64,000 nucleotides of DNA. Origin: Mesorhizobium helmanticense (GTDB lineage Bacteria > Pseudomonadota > Alphaproteobacteria > Rhizobiales > Rhizobiaceae). Under the pieces are notes generated by a model. That model did not search any database, was not told where the DNA came from, and was given only the letters and a program-made list of their open reading frames with translations. The stretch lies in NCBI RefSeq assembly GCF_003034915.1, contig NZ_PZJX01000005.1, forward strand, positions 162,607 through 226,606, given 5' to 3'. Below, piece by piece: positions 54,113-63,449 of this stretch. Each line of letters begins with the position of its first letter. Position 1 is the first letter of the stretch. A program made the position numbers and the translations under genes.

Positions 54113-54742
54113 ATGACGAGCCTGAACAGCAACGCATACCGCCTTTCGGCCATGGCCGCTGGCGTGGTCGGCTTTCTGGTCGCCGGGCTTCCTGCTGCCT
54201 CCGCGCAGCAGCAACAGCAGATCCCGCAAGGCTGGTTCAAGGCCTGCACCAAGCAGGAAGACGTCGACATCTGCAATGTCCAGAACATCACCACCGCCGG
54301 CAACGGCCAGCTCATCACCGGCGTCAGCCTGATCGAGTTGAAGGGCAAGGTGAACCGCAAGGTGTTCCAGGTCACGGTTCCGACCGGCCGCCTGGTTCCT
54401 CCCGGTATCGGCCTCCAGATCGACACCGGCAAGGCGCAGAAGCTCGACTATGTGATCTGCTTCCCCGACCGCTGCGTGGCGGAAGTGCCTTTGACCGACC
54501 AGCTCGTCGCCTCCTTCAAGAAGGGTTCGAACCTGACGCTCACCTCGGTGAATTTCCAGAATCAGCCGAACCCGATCAAGATCGCACTGACCGGCTTCAG
54601 CGGCGCCTTCGATGGTCCGCCGCTGCAGCAGTCGGACATCGAGGACCGGCAGAAGAAGCTGCAGGATTTCGTCGCCAAGAACAACCAGGACTTCGCCAAG
54701 AAGCTCAAGGAAGAGCAGGACAAGGCAAAGACCGCCAACTGA
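54113..54742 (+). CDS. Invasion-associated locus B (IalB) family protein
   Basis: From the ATG at 54113 (GAGAGGAA upstream) the product is 209 residues with a signal peptide (about 32 residues, ending AASAQ). The mature domain contains WFKACTKQEDVDICNVQNI and VICFPDRCVAEVPLTDQL, the cysteine-bearing segments of IalB. The C-terminus is charged and helical (KKLKEEQDKAK). IalB proteins are outer-layer associated; their mechanism is unclear. A terminator follows. Confidence 0.88.
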   Translation: MTSLNSNAYRLSAMAAGVVGFLVAGLPAASAQQQQQIPQGWFKACTKQEDVDICNVQNITTAGNGQLITGVSLIELKGKVNRKVFQVTVPTGRLVPPGIGLQIDTGKAQKLDYVICFPDRCVAEVPLTDQLVASFKKGSNLTLTSVNFQNQPNPIKIALTGFSGAFDGPPLQQSDIEDRQKKLQDFVAKNNQDFAKKLKEEQDKAKTAN

Positions 54743-54764
54743 TTGGCGCGTTCTCGGACAAGGA

Positions 54765-54791
54765 AAAAGCGGGGCATGTCCCCGCTTTTTT
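54765..54791 (+). terminator. Rho-independent terminator after ialB-like gene
   Basis: GCGGGG (54769-54774) and CCCCGC (54780-54785) form a stem that extends through an A-run paired with the T-run; TTTTTTCG follows. It lies 23 bases after the stop codon and can act in both directions. Confidence 0.85.
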
Positions 54792-54817
54792 CGTTTTTGG
54801 CCGATTCCCGAGTATCG

Positions 54818-55141
54818 TCAGTGTCTTAACTGGCGTTTCGGCTCGTAGCGGCCGTCCGGGCGTTTGTCGAACATCTCGCCGATCTGTGGATGCCGCACCG
54901 GTTCGCCAGACTGGTCCTCGAGCAGGTTCTGCTCGGACACATAGGCAATGTATTCCGTTTCCGAATTCTCGGCGAGCAGATGGTAGAACGGCTGGTCCTT
55001 GCGCGGCCGTGCCTCCGCGGGGATCGCCTCGTACCACTCTTCGGTGTTGGCAAATTGCGGGTCGACATCAAAGATGATGCCGCGGAACGGAAACAGCCGG
55101 TGGCGAACCACCTGTCCGATCGAGAATTTGGCCGTTTTCAT
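54818..55141 (-). CDS. hspQ: Heat shock protein HspQ
   Basis: The 107-residue protein starts MKTAKFSIGQVVRHRLFPFR and contains GIIFDVDPQFANTEEWYE and QPFYHLLAENSETEYIAYVS, which define HspQ (YccV-like hemimethylated DNA-binding fold). In E. coli it modulates Lon and DnaA stability. The ATG at 55141 is preferred over a GTG at 55153. It is convergent with the ialB-like gene. Confidence 0.93.
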   Translation of the reverse strand: MKTAKFSIGQVVRHRLFPFRGIIFDVDPQFANTEEWYEAIPAEARPRKDQPFYHLLAENSETEYIAYVSEQNLLEDQSGEPVRHPQIGEMFDKRPDGRYEPKRQLRH

Positions 55142-55361
55142 CGTACTCACCACTTAAGTCTCAGGCGTGCCCCGCGCTCTTTGCGCAAAAAGACGCTCTA
55201 AGACCTTGAATCTACGCACTATGCCACCAAAAATCGAGCCCGACTTTAGGGCTGATCTCCGCTCTATTTGGCGCATGCGCCGCCTCAATTCAATCCCGGG
55301 GCGCTTGACGCGCGGTTAAGCAACGGGCTAGCCCGGCCCAAGGGTTTCAGCCAGCGTAAAA

Positions 55362-56324
55362 ATGTCAGACGTCATCGGTCTCGTTCTTCCGTTCTTCGGT
55401 TTGATTTTCATGGGCTTCCTGGTGGCACGCATCACCAGGCAGCCGCTGGAAGCGCTCGGCTGGATGAACACTTTCATCGTCTATGTCGCGCTCCCGGCCC
55501 TGTTCTTCCAGCTGCTCGCCAAGACGCCGTTCGAGCGGCTGACGGAATGGAGCTTCATCCTCGGCTCGGTGCTGTCGACCTACGCGATCTTTTCACTGAT
55601 GTTCGCATGGTCGGTGCTGACCTCGCGAGGCGAGATCGCGCAATCAACGATCAAGGCGCTTGCCGCTTCCTATGGCAATATCGGCTATATGGGACCGGGG
55701 CTTGCGCTGCTGGCGTTCGGCAAGGACGCCGCGGTGCCAGTGGCTTTGATCTTCTGCTTTGAAAACATCATCCATTTCGCCGTCGCGCCGATGATGATGG
55801 CACTTTCCGGCGACGACAAGACATCCCCGTCGCAGCTCGTTCTGGGCGTTCTCAGGAAGATCGTGCTGCATCCGTTCATCATTGCGACCGCCTTGGGCGT
55901 GGCTGCCGCCTATGTCGGCTTTCGCCCGCCGGAACCGGTCGAGCGTTTCCTCGATTATCTTTCCGGCGCCGCGGCGCCCTGTGCCCTGTTCGCCATGGGC
56001 GTCACCCTGGCGCTAAGGCCACTCAATCGCATCCCGCACGAGCTGGCCTTGATAGCGGCGCTGAAGCTGATCCTGCACCCGTTGCTCTGCTATGTCGTGC
56101 TGAGCTGGATCGGCAATTTCTCCGAAACCTGGATTTTCTCGGCTGTGCTGCTGGCGGCCTTGCCGACCGCAACCAATGTCTTCGTCATCGCCCAGCAATA
56201 CGGCGTCTGGGTGCAGCGTGCCTCGGCCAGCGTGCTGATCACCACTTGCCTCTCGGTCGTGACGGTGACTGGGCTGCTCTACATGATCCGCCATGGTGTG
56301 CTACCGGCGGACCTGTTTCCTTAA
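55362..56324 (+). CDS. AEC-family (auxin efflux carrier type) transporter
   Basis: The 320-residue protein has about ten membrane helices. FFGLIFMGFLVARITR at the start, FIVYVALPALFFQLLA, ASYGNIGYMGPGLALL in the first half and ALPTATNVFVIAQQYG near the end match the AEC family, which exports small organic anions. It converges on a FAD hydroxylase gene, and the coding regions overlap by 24 bases. Confidence 0.92.
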   Translation: MSDVIGLVLPFFGLIFMGFLVARITRQPLEALGWMNTFIVYVALPALFFQLLAKTPFERLTEWSFILGSVLSTYAIFSLMFAWSVLTSRGEIAQSTIKALAASYGNIGYMGPGLALLAFGKDAAVPVALIFCFENIIHFAVAPMMMALSGDDKTSPSQLVLGVLRKIVLHPFIIATALGVAAAYVGFRPPEPVERFLDYLSGAAAPCALFAMGVTLALRPLNRIPHELALIAALKLILHPLLCYVVLSWIGNFSETWIFSAVLLAALPTATNVFVIAQQYGVWVQRASASVLITTCLSVVTVTGLLYMIRHGVLPADLFP

Positions 56325-57530
56325 GCCGCCGGCAAGCGCGGCAAAACCGCTGCCGGGCCGCAACCCCTCGCGCATGAAGAAGGCGCGCAGCGGCGCGAAG
56401 CCGCCAAGCACGCCAAGGCCGGCGCTGCGCGCCAACTGGGCCGGCAGCATGTCCGAGAGCAGCGACCTGTTCAGGAGATTGACCGCGCTGCTACGCGCCA
56501 GAATGTCGGGCCGGCGCCTGAAATCGTAGGCCGCGAGCGCCTTGACCGCACCAGGGTCATCCTTATTTTTGCAAGCGATTTCAATCAGATCGTCGATATC
56601 CCTGATGCCGAGATTGAGACCTTGCGCGCCGATCGGCGGAAACACATGCGCGGCCTCGCCGACAAGCGCCACCCGGTTGCGCGCAAAACGACGGGGCGTC
56701 ACGCCCGAAAGCGGGTAGACCTGCCGGCCGGGCTCAACTGACACCCGGCCCAACATCGATTGCATTTGTTGTTCGACCCGCATCGAAAGCGTGGCGTCGT
56801 CCAGCGCGGCGAGTTCCTTTGCCGTCTCCGGTTCCACCACCCAGACGAGGCTGGACCGGTGGCCGGGCAGGGGGACCTGGGTGAACGGGCCGGTTTCGGT
56901 GTGGAATTCGGTCGAGGTGAAAGCGTGCTCGCCGCGGTGGCCGAAATTGAGAACGAGCGCCGCCTGCGGCAGGGACCGGGCCGATGTCGAGATGCCGGCG
57001 GCCTCGCGGGCCGGCGACAGGCGTCCGTCGGCGGCGACCGCCAGCGATGCCGTGACCTCGCTGCCATCGGCGAGAATGGCATGGGCATGACCGGCATCGA
57101 GCCGCCACGTCTCGACCATGGATTTTCGCCATTCTATACCGGAGTGCGCCGCAACAGCCTTGGCGAGTGCCGGATTGAGCGCGCTGTTGGGCAGGTTCAG
57201 CCCGAACTCATCCTCGCCGATCTCGCTGGCGCGAAAAGTGACCACCGGACTGCGCACCAACCTGCTGGTTGCATCGACGATACGCATCACCTTGAGCGGT
57301 GCAGCCTTTGACCTCACCTCGTCGAGAACGCGCAACCGCTCGAGTATTTTCAGGGCGGGGTTCATCAAGGCCGTCGTGCGGCCATCAAGGCCGCCGGCCT
57401 CGGGCCCGACCAACGTCACGGCGAAGCCGGCGTCGGCAAAACCGAGCGCTGCGATCAGCCCGGCCGGGCCACTGCCGGCAACCAGTATCGGCGCTGTCTT
57501 CTGATGGTCCAAATTCGGCTTCCGGGTCAC
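56301..57530 (-). CDS. UbiH/UbiF/COQ6-family FAD-dependent hydroxylase
   Basis: The 409-residue flavoprotein has the Rossmann motif VAGSGPAGLIAALGFADAG, AADGRLSPARE (the DG motif), and VALVGEAAHVFPPIGAQGLN, the ubiquinone-type FAD ribityl motif. It probably hydroxylates the ubiquinone ring; the exact position cannot be assigned. The start is a GTG at 57530 that overlaps the stop of a short upstream frame by GTGA. Its 3' end overlaps the convergent AEC gene by 24 bases. Confidence 0.9.
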   Translation of the reverse strand: MTRKPNLDHQKTAPILVAGSGPAGLIAALGFADAGFAVTLVGPEAGGLDGRTTALMNPALKILERLRVLDEVRSKAAPLKVMRIVDATSRLVRSPVVTFRASEIGEDEFGLNLPNSALNPALAKAVAAHSGIEWRKSMVETWRLDAGHAHAILADGSEVTASLAVAADGRLSPAREAAGISTSARSLPQAALVLNFGHRGEHAFTSTEFHTETGPFTQVPLPGHRSSLVWVVEPETAKELAALDDATLSMRVEQQMQSMLGRVSVEPGRQVYPLSGVTPRRFARNRVALVGEAAHVFPPIGAQGLNLGIRDIDDLIEIACKNKDDPGAVKALAAYDFRRRPDILARSSAVNLLNRSLLSDMLPAQLARSAGLGVLGGFAPLRAFFMREGLRPGSGFAALAGGLRKQVRR

Positions 57531-57604
57531 GATGCAGGCTCATCGGCCTGCCAGCGGATATAGGTCAGATCATGCGGCTTGATCAACGTGGCGATTCGGC
57601 CCAT
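57527..57604 (-). CDS. Candidate short coupled ORF (25 residues)
   Basis: An ATG at 57604 with AAGG 7 bases upstream opens a 25-residue frame ending in PAS. Its TGA overlaps the GTG of the hydroxylase gene in a 4-base GTGA, the usual geometry of translational coupling. It may be a leader peptide or the remains of a gene. No family match is claimed. Confidence 0.25.
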   Translation of the reverse strand: MGRIATLIKPHDLTYIRWQADEPAS

Positions 57605-57810
57605 TCGATTGCCTTGGCGGCAGCGTTCGTTGGGCGCCGGCTTCGGAGGGGTGCGATACTGCTTGTCTGGGCAGCCGCCCTGCTAGTAGTCTCGGCATGA
57701 GCGGGGGAGAATTCAATGGCGGACCGGAGCAGGGCGAGGAAGAGAGAATCCGTTCTCTCCGGCCGCAACTGGAACCTTGCCGGCATCTGCAAGCCGGACT
57801 GGCGGACCTC

Positions 57811-58641
57811 GTGAGCAAGAAGACAACGGCCAGGAAAATCGCCGAGCGGATTCCGATGCCGAAGAAGAAGGTCACTTGGCCGCAGGCGCGCGCTTTTTCG
57901 GTCCATCTCTTGACCGCGTCAGGCTCGTTCCTGGCTTTCCTGTCGCTGGTGGCGGCAAGCGAGGAGCGCTGGACGGCGATGTTCTGGTGGCTGGGGCTGG
58001 CGCTGTTCGTCGATGGCATCGACGGGCCGATCGCGCGCAAGCTCGACGTCAAGGAGATCCTGCCGACCTGGTCGGGCGAGCTGCTCGACAACATCATCGA
58101 CTACGTCACCTACGTGCTGATCCCCGCCTTCGCGCTCTACCAGCGCGGCTTCATGGGCGAGGGCTTGTCGTTCCTGTCGGCGGCGATCATCGTCGTCTCC
58201 AGCGCCATCTACTATGCCGATACCGGCATGAAGACGAAGGAGAACTTCTTCAAGGGATTTCCGGTGGTCTGGAACATGGTGGTGTTCACGCTGTTCGTCA
58301 TCGAGCCTGGACAGTGGGTCTCCTTTGGCGTGGTCGTAGCGGCCGGCATCCTGACCTTCGTGCCGATCAATTTCATCCATCCGGTGCGGGTGGTGCGGCT
58401 GCGGCCGATCAACTTGGGCATGACGCTGCTGTGGTGCGCTTTCGGGGCGCTGGCGCTGGCGCAGGCGGCTCTCGCCGCCTTCTATGACCAGATCGGCGTG
58501 CTCGGCGAACAGGTGAGCATCTTCACAAAGATCGGCATCACGATCTCGGGACTTTACCTCGCCTGCATCGGCGGTATCATGCAGCTCTTTCCAGATCTCG
58601 GCGCCAAACCTGATTCCGCGCCAGATTCCGGGAAGAACTGA
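57811..58641 (+). CDS. pcs: Phosphatidylcholine synthase
   Basis: The protein has about 276 residues from GTG 57811, or 261 from ATG 57856. It has about eight membrane helices and the CDP-alcohol motif DGPIAR followed by GELLDNIID, with the aspartates that hold the metal and CDP-diacylglycerol. FSVHLLTASGSFLAFLSL near the start matches rhizobial Pcs. It condenses choline with CDP-diacylglycerol to make phosphatidylcholine in the inner membrane. The open frame extends to 57697 without homology. A quinone reductase gene follows after 29 bases. Confidence 0.92.
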   Translation: MSKKTTARKIAERIPMPKKKVTWPQARAFSVHLLTASGSFLAFLSLVAASEERWTAMFWWLGLALFVDGIDGPIARKLDVKEILPTWSGELLDNIIDYVTYVLIPAFALYQRGFMGEGLSFLSAAIIVVSSAIYYADTGMKTKENFFKGFPVVWNMVVFTLFVIEPGQWVSFGVVVAAGILTFVPINFIHPVRVVRLRPINLGMTLLWCAFGALALAQAALAAFYDQIGVLGEQVSIFTKIGITISGLYLACIGGIMQLFPDLGAKPDSAPDSGKN

Positions 58642-58670
58642 CCTCCAAGAGAGCCTGAGCCCCAGAGACA

Positions 58671-59648
58671 ATGTCCAAAGCCATCCGTATCCATGCCCAT
58701 GGCGGTCCGGAGGTCCTGACCTATGAGGACGCCGATCCAGGTCGGCCTGGAGCGGGGCAGATCCTGATCAGACACACGGCAATCGGCCTCAATTTCATCG
58801 ATGTCTATCATCGCTCGGGCCTTTATCCGCCGCCCGGCGGTTTCCCGCTGATACCCGGTGGCGAGGCAGCCGGGGTGGTCATGGAGGTCGGCGCTGATAT
58901 CGACTGGCTGAAGCCAGGCGATCGCGTCGCCTATGCCGTGAATGTCGGCGCCTATGCCGAACAGCGCGTGATCGCCGCCGACCGTGTGGTGAAGGTGCCG
59001 GACGGCATCAGCGACGAACAGGCGGCCGCCATGATGCTGAAAGGCATGACCGCGGAGTATCTCTTGCGCCGCACCTTCAAGGTCAAGGCGGGCGACACGA
59101 TCCTGTTTCATGCCGCGGCCGGCGGCGTCGGACTGATCCTTGGCCAATGGGCGAAACACCTTGGCGCAACGGTGATCGGCACCGCCAGCTCAACCGACAA
59201 GATCGAGCTCGCCAAGGCGCATGGCTTCGACCATGTCATCAATTACCGCGAGCAGGATTTCGTCGCCGGCGTGCTTGCCATCACTGGTGGCAAGAAGTGC
59301 GACGTCGTCTACGATTCGGTTGGCAATGATACGTTTCCGGCCTCGCTCGACTGCCTGAAGCCGCTCGGCATGTTCGCCAGCTTCGGCCAGTCGTCGGGGC
59401 CAATCCCGCCATTCAGCATGTCGTTGCTGGCGCAGAAGGGCTCGCTGTTCGTGACGCGGCCGACTTTGTTCGTCTACAACGCCAGGCGTGAAGACCTCGA
59501 GGCGTCAGCTGCCGCGCTGTTCGACGTCGTGCTCAGTGGCGCGGTCAAGGTCAGGATCAACCAGCGCTACGCGCTGAAGGATGCCGGCAAGGCACATGCC
59601 GACCTTGAAGGGCGCAGGACGACCGGGACAACCGTTCTCGTCCCCTGA
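58671..59648 (+). CDS. NADPH:quinone oxidoreductase
   Basis: The 325-residue zinc-free medium-chain dehydrogenase has LNFIDVYHRSGLYPP, IPGGEAAGVV, the cofactor loop HAAAGGVGLILGQWAK and VVYDSVGNDTF. The alcohol-dehydrogenase zinc cysteines are missing. It fits the QorA/zeta-crystallin group, which performs one-electron quinone reduction. It lies in the same direction after pcs and could be co-transcribed. Confidence 0.92.
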   Translation: MSKAIRIHAHGGPEVLTYEDADPGRPGAGQILIRHTAIGLNFIDVYHRSGLYPPPGGFPLIPGGEAAGVVMEVGADIDWLKPGDRVAYAVNVGAYAEQRVIAADRVVKVPDGISDEQAAAMMLKGMTAEYLLRRTFKVKAGDTILFHAAAGGVGLILGQWAKHLGATVIGTASSTDKIELAKAHGFDHVINYREQDFVAGVLAITGGKKCDVVYDSVGNDTFPASLDCLKPLGMFASFGQSSGPIPPFSMSLLAQKGSLFVTRPTLFVYNARREDLEASAAALFDVVLSGAVKVRINQRYALKDAGKAHADLEGRRTTGTTVLVP

Positions 59649-59804
59649 CCTCGGCTTTTTGAGGGGTTGCTCTTTACCCCTTGAGTTTCCGCTGAAATTC
59701 TTGAAGCTCTTTCAAGACGCGTGCCGCTTTCCGACGGGAGCCGGCCACGCATACCATACTGGCGGGAACACAGAACATATCTGGCAAACCAGATGGGAGG
59801 CACT

Positions 59805-61370
59805 GTGAGTGCAAATCAGGACGGCGCAAACCTGCTAGAGGTTCGTGGCCTTACCAAAATATTCGGCACGCTGACGGCGTGCGACCATGTCGATCTCAAC
59901 ATCGCCAAGGGCGAGATCCACGCGCTGCTCGGCGAAAACGGCGCCGGCAAGTCGACGCTGGTCAAGATGCTGTTCGGATCGCTGGAGCCCAATTCGGGCG
60001 AGATCTTCTGGAACGGCCAGGTGGTCCGGATCGCCAACCCCGGCTTTGCCAAGAAGCTAGGCATCGGCATGGTGTTCCAGCATTTCTCGCTGTTCGAGGC
60101 GCTGACGGCTGCCGAGAACATTGCGCTGTCGCTAGATGACGGTTCGCCGATCAGCACGATCGCCGCCAAGGCAAGGGCGCTTTCCTACAGCTATGGCCTG
60201 CCGCTCGACCCGGAATCGCTGGTCGGCGATCTGTCGGTCGGCGAGCGCCAGCGCATCGAGATCATCCGCTGCCTCCTGCAAACGCCACAGTTGATCATCC
60301 TCGACGAGCCGACTTCGGTGCTGACGCCGCAGGAAGCCGACAAGCTGTTCGAGACGCTCGAACGACTGCGCTCGGAGGGCAAGTCGATCCTCTACATTTC
60401 GCACCGGTTGGAAGAGGTCAAGCGCATCTGCGACCGCGCCACTGTGCTGCGCCACGGCAAGGTGGTCGGCCATTGCAACCCGCGCGAGGAAACCGCCGCG
60501 TCGCTGGCGCGCATGATGGTCGGCAATGAAGTCAAGGCCGTGGTGCGTGCCCCGGCCGAGGGTATCGAGACCGCGCAACCGCTGCTGGAGATCCGCGCGC
60601 TCAGCCGCAAGCCGGCGACGCCGTTTTCAATCCCGCTGAAAAACATCAACCTCAATGTGCGCGCCGGCGAAGTGATCGGCATCGCTGGCGTCGCCGGCAA
60701 CGGCCAGGGCGAGTTCTTCGAATCCGTCTCCGGCGAAGTGCTGCAGCAGGATACGGCCTCGGTGCGCATCCGCGGCAAGGACGCCGGTGGCCTCGGCATC
60801 ACCGGCCGGCGGCTGATGGGTGCCGCCTTCGTGCCCGAAGAACGGCTCGGCCATGGCGCGGCACCGCGCATGAAGCTTTCAGAGAACCTGCTTCTGTCGC
60901 GCCATGCCACCGACGGCAAGGTCTTTGTCGGCGCCGGCGGCATGGTCAAAAGCGAGGCGATCTATAGCGCCGCTCAGCGTATCATCAAGGCAATGGATGT
61001 GCGCAAGAGCGCGCCTGATCCGGAGGCGGCAGCGTTGTCGGGCGGCAATCTGCAGAAATTCATCGTCGGCCGCGAGCTCGACCGCAAACCCGGGGTCATG
61101 GTCGTCAATCAGCCGACCTGGGGCGTCGACGCCGGTGCCGCCGCCCACATTCGCCAGGCGCTGATCGAGCTGGCGCGCAGCGGCTCGGCGGTGCTGGTCA
61201 TCAGCCAGGATCTCGACGAACTGTTCGAGATATCGGACTCGATCGCGGTCATGCACAATGGCGCACTGTCCAGACCACTGCCGATTGCCGAGGCCACCTT
61301 CGAAAAGATCGGACTGTTGATGGGCGGCGCCGAGCCCGGCCACGCCGAACACACTCTGGAGACGGCATGA
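59805..61370 (+). CDS. BMP-type ABC transporter ATP-binding protein (nucleoside type)
   Basis: The 521-residue protein has two ATPase domains. The first shows GENGAGKSTLVK, LSVGERQRIEI and LIILDEPTSVLTP. The second has degenerate Walker A GVAGNGQGEFFE, intact LSGGNLQKFIVGREL, and VVNQPTWGVDAGAA, as in RbsA/YufO-type importers. GGGAGG sits before the GTG at 59805; an ATG at 59793 is the alternative. It overlaps the following permease by ATGA. With two permeases and a BMP lipoprotein-type binder it probably imports nucleosides. Confidence 0.9.
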   Translation: MSANQDGANLLEVRGLTKIFGTLTACDHVDLNIAKGEIHALLGENGAGKSTLVKMLFGSLEPNSGEIFWNGQVVRIANPGFAKKLGIGMVFQHFSLFEALTAAENIALSLDDGSPISTIAAKARALSYSYGLPLDPESLVGDLSVGERQRIEIIRCLLQTPQLIILDEPTSVLTPQEADKLFETLERLRSEGKSILYISHRLEEVKRICDRATVLRHGKVVGHCNPREETAASLARMMVGNEVKAVVRAPAEGIETAQPLLEIRALSRKPATPFSIPLKNINLNVRAGEVIGIAGVAGNGQGEFFESVSGEVLQQDTASVRIRGKDAGGLGITGRRLMGAAFVPEERLGHGAAPRMKLSENLLLSRHATDGKVFVGAGGMVKSEAIYSAAQRIIKAMDVRKSAPDPEAAALSGGNLQKFIVGRELDRKPGVMVVNQPTWGVDAGAAAHIRQALIELARSGSAVLVISQDLDELFEISDSIAVMHNGALSRPLPIAEATFEKIGLLMGGAEPGHAEHTLETA

Positions 61371-62479
61371 TGCGCCTCGAACTCGTCAAACGCCCGCAGC
61401 GCTCGGCGCTATTCTCGGCGCTGTCGCCCTTCATAGCATTCCTGCTGACGATCATTGCCGGCGCAATCATGTTCGCTCTGCTCGGCGTCAACCCCTTGAG
61501 TGCATTTGAGATTTACTTCATCGAACCGATCAGCCAGGTCTGGCAGCTGCATGAACTGGCGATCAAAGCAGCGCCCCTGGTCCTGATCGCGGTCGGCCTC
61601 TCGGTCTGCTACAGGGCCAATATCTGGAATATCGGTGCCGAGGGCCAGTTCATCCTTGGCGGTATTGTCGGCTCGATGATCCCGGTGCTGTTTCCGCAGT
61701 TCGAAGGGCCGCTGGTGCTGCCGCTGATGCTTTTGCTCGGCATGGTCGGCGGCGCCGCCTATGCGGCTATCCCGGCCTTTTTGAAGACACGCTTCGGCAC
61801 CAACGAGATCCTGACCAGCCTGATGCTGGTCTATGTCGCCCAGCTCTTCCTCGACTGGCTGGTGCGTGGTCCCTGGCGCGACCCGCAGGGCCATGGTTTC
61901 CCGCAGACGGTGCAGTTCAACGACTCGGCCATCCTGCCGGAATTGATGCCGGATTCCGGGCGGGCAAACTGGGGTTTCGTCTTCGCGTTGGTCGCGGCTG
62001 TGCTGATCTGGATCTTGATGAGCCGGATGCTGAAGGGCTTCGAGGTCCGTGTGCTCGGCTCGAGCCCGAGGGCAGGGCGCTTCGCCGGCTTCGGCTTGAA
62101 CCGCATGGTGTTCTTCGCCTTCCTGCTGTCGGGTGCGCTGGCTGGGCTTGCCGGTATCTCGGAAGTCTCGGGCGCCATCGGCCAGCTGCAGCCGGTGATC
62201 TCGCCCGGCTATGGCTTCACCGCCATCATCGTGGCGTTTCTCGGCCGGCTCAATCCGCTCGGCATCGTCGCCGCCGGCCTGGTGCTGGCGCTGACCTATC
62301 TCGGCGGCGAGGCGGTGCAAAGTGCGCTCGGCATCTCCGACAAGGTGGCGCGGGTGTTCCAGGGCATGCTTTTGTTCTTCGTGCTCGGCTGCGACACGCT
62401 CATCCACTACCGCATTCGCCTGATCGGCTTTGCCGCTCCCAAACTCGAAGCCACGCCGAAACTGGAAGAGGCCCGCTGA
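61367..62479 (+). CDS. BMP-type ABC transporter permease (first)
   Basis: The 370-residue permease has about ten helices. YRANIWNIGAEGQFILGG near residue 90 and GTNEILTSLMLVYVAQL are the YufP-type marks. It overlaps the ATPase gene by 4 bases at its start and the second permease by one base at its stop, so the three are tightly coupled. Confidence 0.92.
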   Translation: MMRLELVKRPQRSALFSALSPFIAFLLTIIAGAIMFALLGVNPLSAFEIYFIEPISQVWQLHELAIKAAPLVLIAVGLSVCYRANIWNIGAEGQFILGGIVGSMIPVLFPQFEGPLVLPLMLLLGMVGGAAYAAIPAFLKTRFGTNEILTSLMLVYVAQLFLDWLVRGPWRDPQGHGFPQTVQFNDSAILPELMPDSGRANWGFVFALVAAVLIWILMSRMLKGFEVRVLGSSPRAGRFAGFGLNRMVFFAFLLSGALAGLAGISEVSGAIGQLQPVISPGYGFTAIIVAFLGRLNPLGIVAAGLVLALTYLGGEAVQSALGISDKVARVFQGMLLFFVLGCDTLIHYRIRLIGFAAPKLEATPKLEEAR

Positions 62480-63399
62480 TGGACATCACCGTCAACATCC
62501 TTCTGACCATTGCCACCGCGGCGACGCCGCTGCTGATCGCGGCGATCGGCGAGCTGGTGGTCGAGCGCTCCGGCGTGCTCAATCTCGGCGTCGAAGGCAT
62601 GATGATCATGGGCGCCGTCGGCGGCTTCGGTGCCGGCTATCTCACTGGATCGCCCTGGATCGGCCTGCTGGCGGCGATCGCGCTCGGTGCGCTGTTTTCG
62701 CTGCTCTTCGCCGTCATGACACTGTCTCTGGCCACCAATCAGGTGGCGACCGGCCTGTCGCTGACGCTGCTCGGCCTTGGCCTGTCCGGCATGATGGGCA
62801 CCAGCTTCGTCGGCCAGCCCGGTCAGCGGCTGCCCAACCTCGACATTCCCGGCCTGACCTCGCTTCCCGTCGTCGGCAGGTTGCTGTTCGGCCAGGATCC
62901 GATCTTCTACATCTCGATCGCGCTGACCGCCGCCGTCATGTGGTTCCTGTTCAAGACCCGCACTGGGCTCACTTTGCGCTCGATCGGCGACAGCCACACA
63001 TCGGCGCACGCGCTTGGCATCCATGTCATCCGCTACCGCTATCTCGCGGTGATCTTTGGCGGCGCCTGCGCCGGCCTGGCCGGCGGCCATCTGTCGCTGG
63101 TCTATACGCCGCAATGGGTGGAGAACATGACCGCCGGGCGCGGCTGGATCGCGCTGGCGCTGGTCGTGTTCGCTTCCTGGCGGCCATGGCGGGTGCTGGC
63201 CGGCGCCTACATCTTCGGCGCGGTCTGGATCGGCCAGCTCCACGCACAGGCTTTTGGCATTCCGGTTCCCTCGCAACTGCTTTCTTCGCTGCCCTATCTG
63301 GCAACCGTGGTGGTTCTCGTTCTAATCTCGCGCAACAAGCGTCTGACGATGATGAACACGCCGGCTTCGTTGGGGCAGCCATTCGTTCCGGATCGTTGA
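62479..63399 (+). CDS. BMP-type ABC transporter permease (second)
   Basis: The 306-residue permease has about eight to nine helices. ERSGVLNLGVEGMMIMGAVG and ATNQVATGLSLTLLGLGL are characteristic of YufQ-type proteins. It pairs with the first permease as a heterodimer. The binding-protein gene starts 50 bases after its stop. Confidence 0.92.
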   Translation: MDITVNILLTIATAATPLLIAAIGELVVERSGVLNLGVEGMMIMGAVGGFGAGYLTGSPWIGLLAAIALGALFSLLFAVMTLSLATNQVATGLSLTLLGLGLSGMMGTSFVGQPGQRLPNLDIPGLTSLPVVGRLLFGQDPIFYISIALTAAVMWFLFKTRTGLTLRSIGDSHTSAHALGIHVIRYRYLAVIFGGACAGLAGGHLSLVYTPQWVENMTAGRGWIALALVVFASWRPWRVLAGAYIFGAVWIGQLHAQAFGIPVPSQLLSSLPYLATVVVLVLISRNKRLTMMNTPASLGQPFVPDR

Positions 63400-63449
63400 C
63401 AACAATAAAAGACGGGAAGCTCCAAGGCTTAACTCAGAGAGGTAACACA

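Noticed and set aside
59649..59804. Possible terminator after the quinone reductase gene (AGGGGT and ACCCCT)
   Set aside because: The stem is only 6 bases with mismatches around it and no T-run follows on the plus strand.
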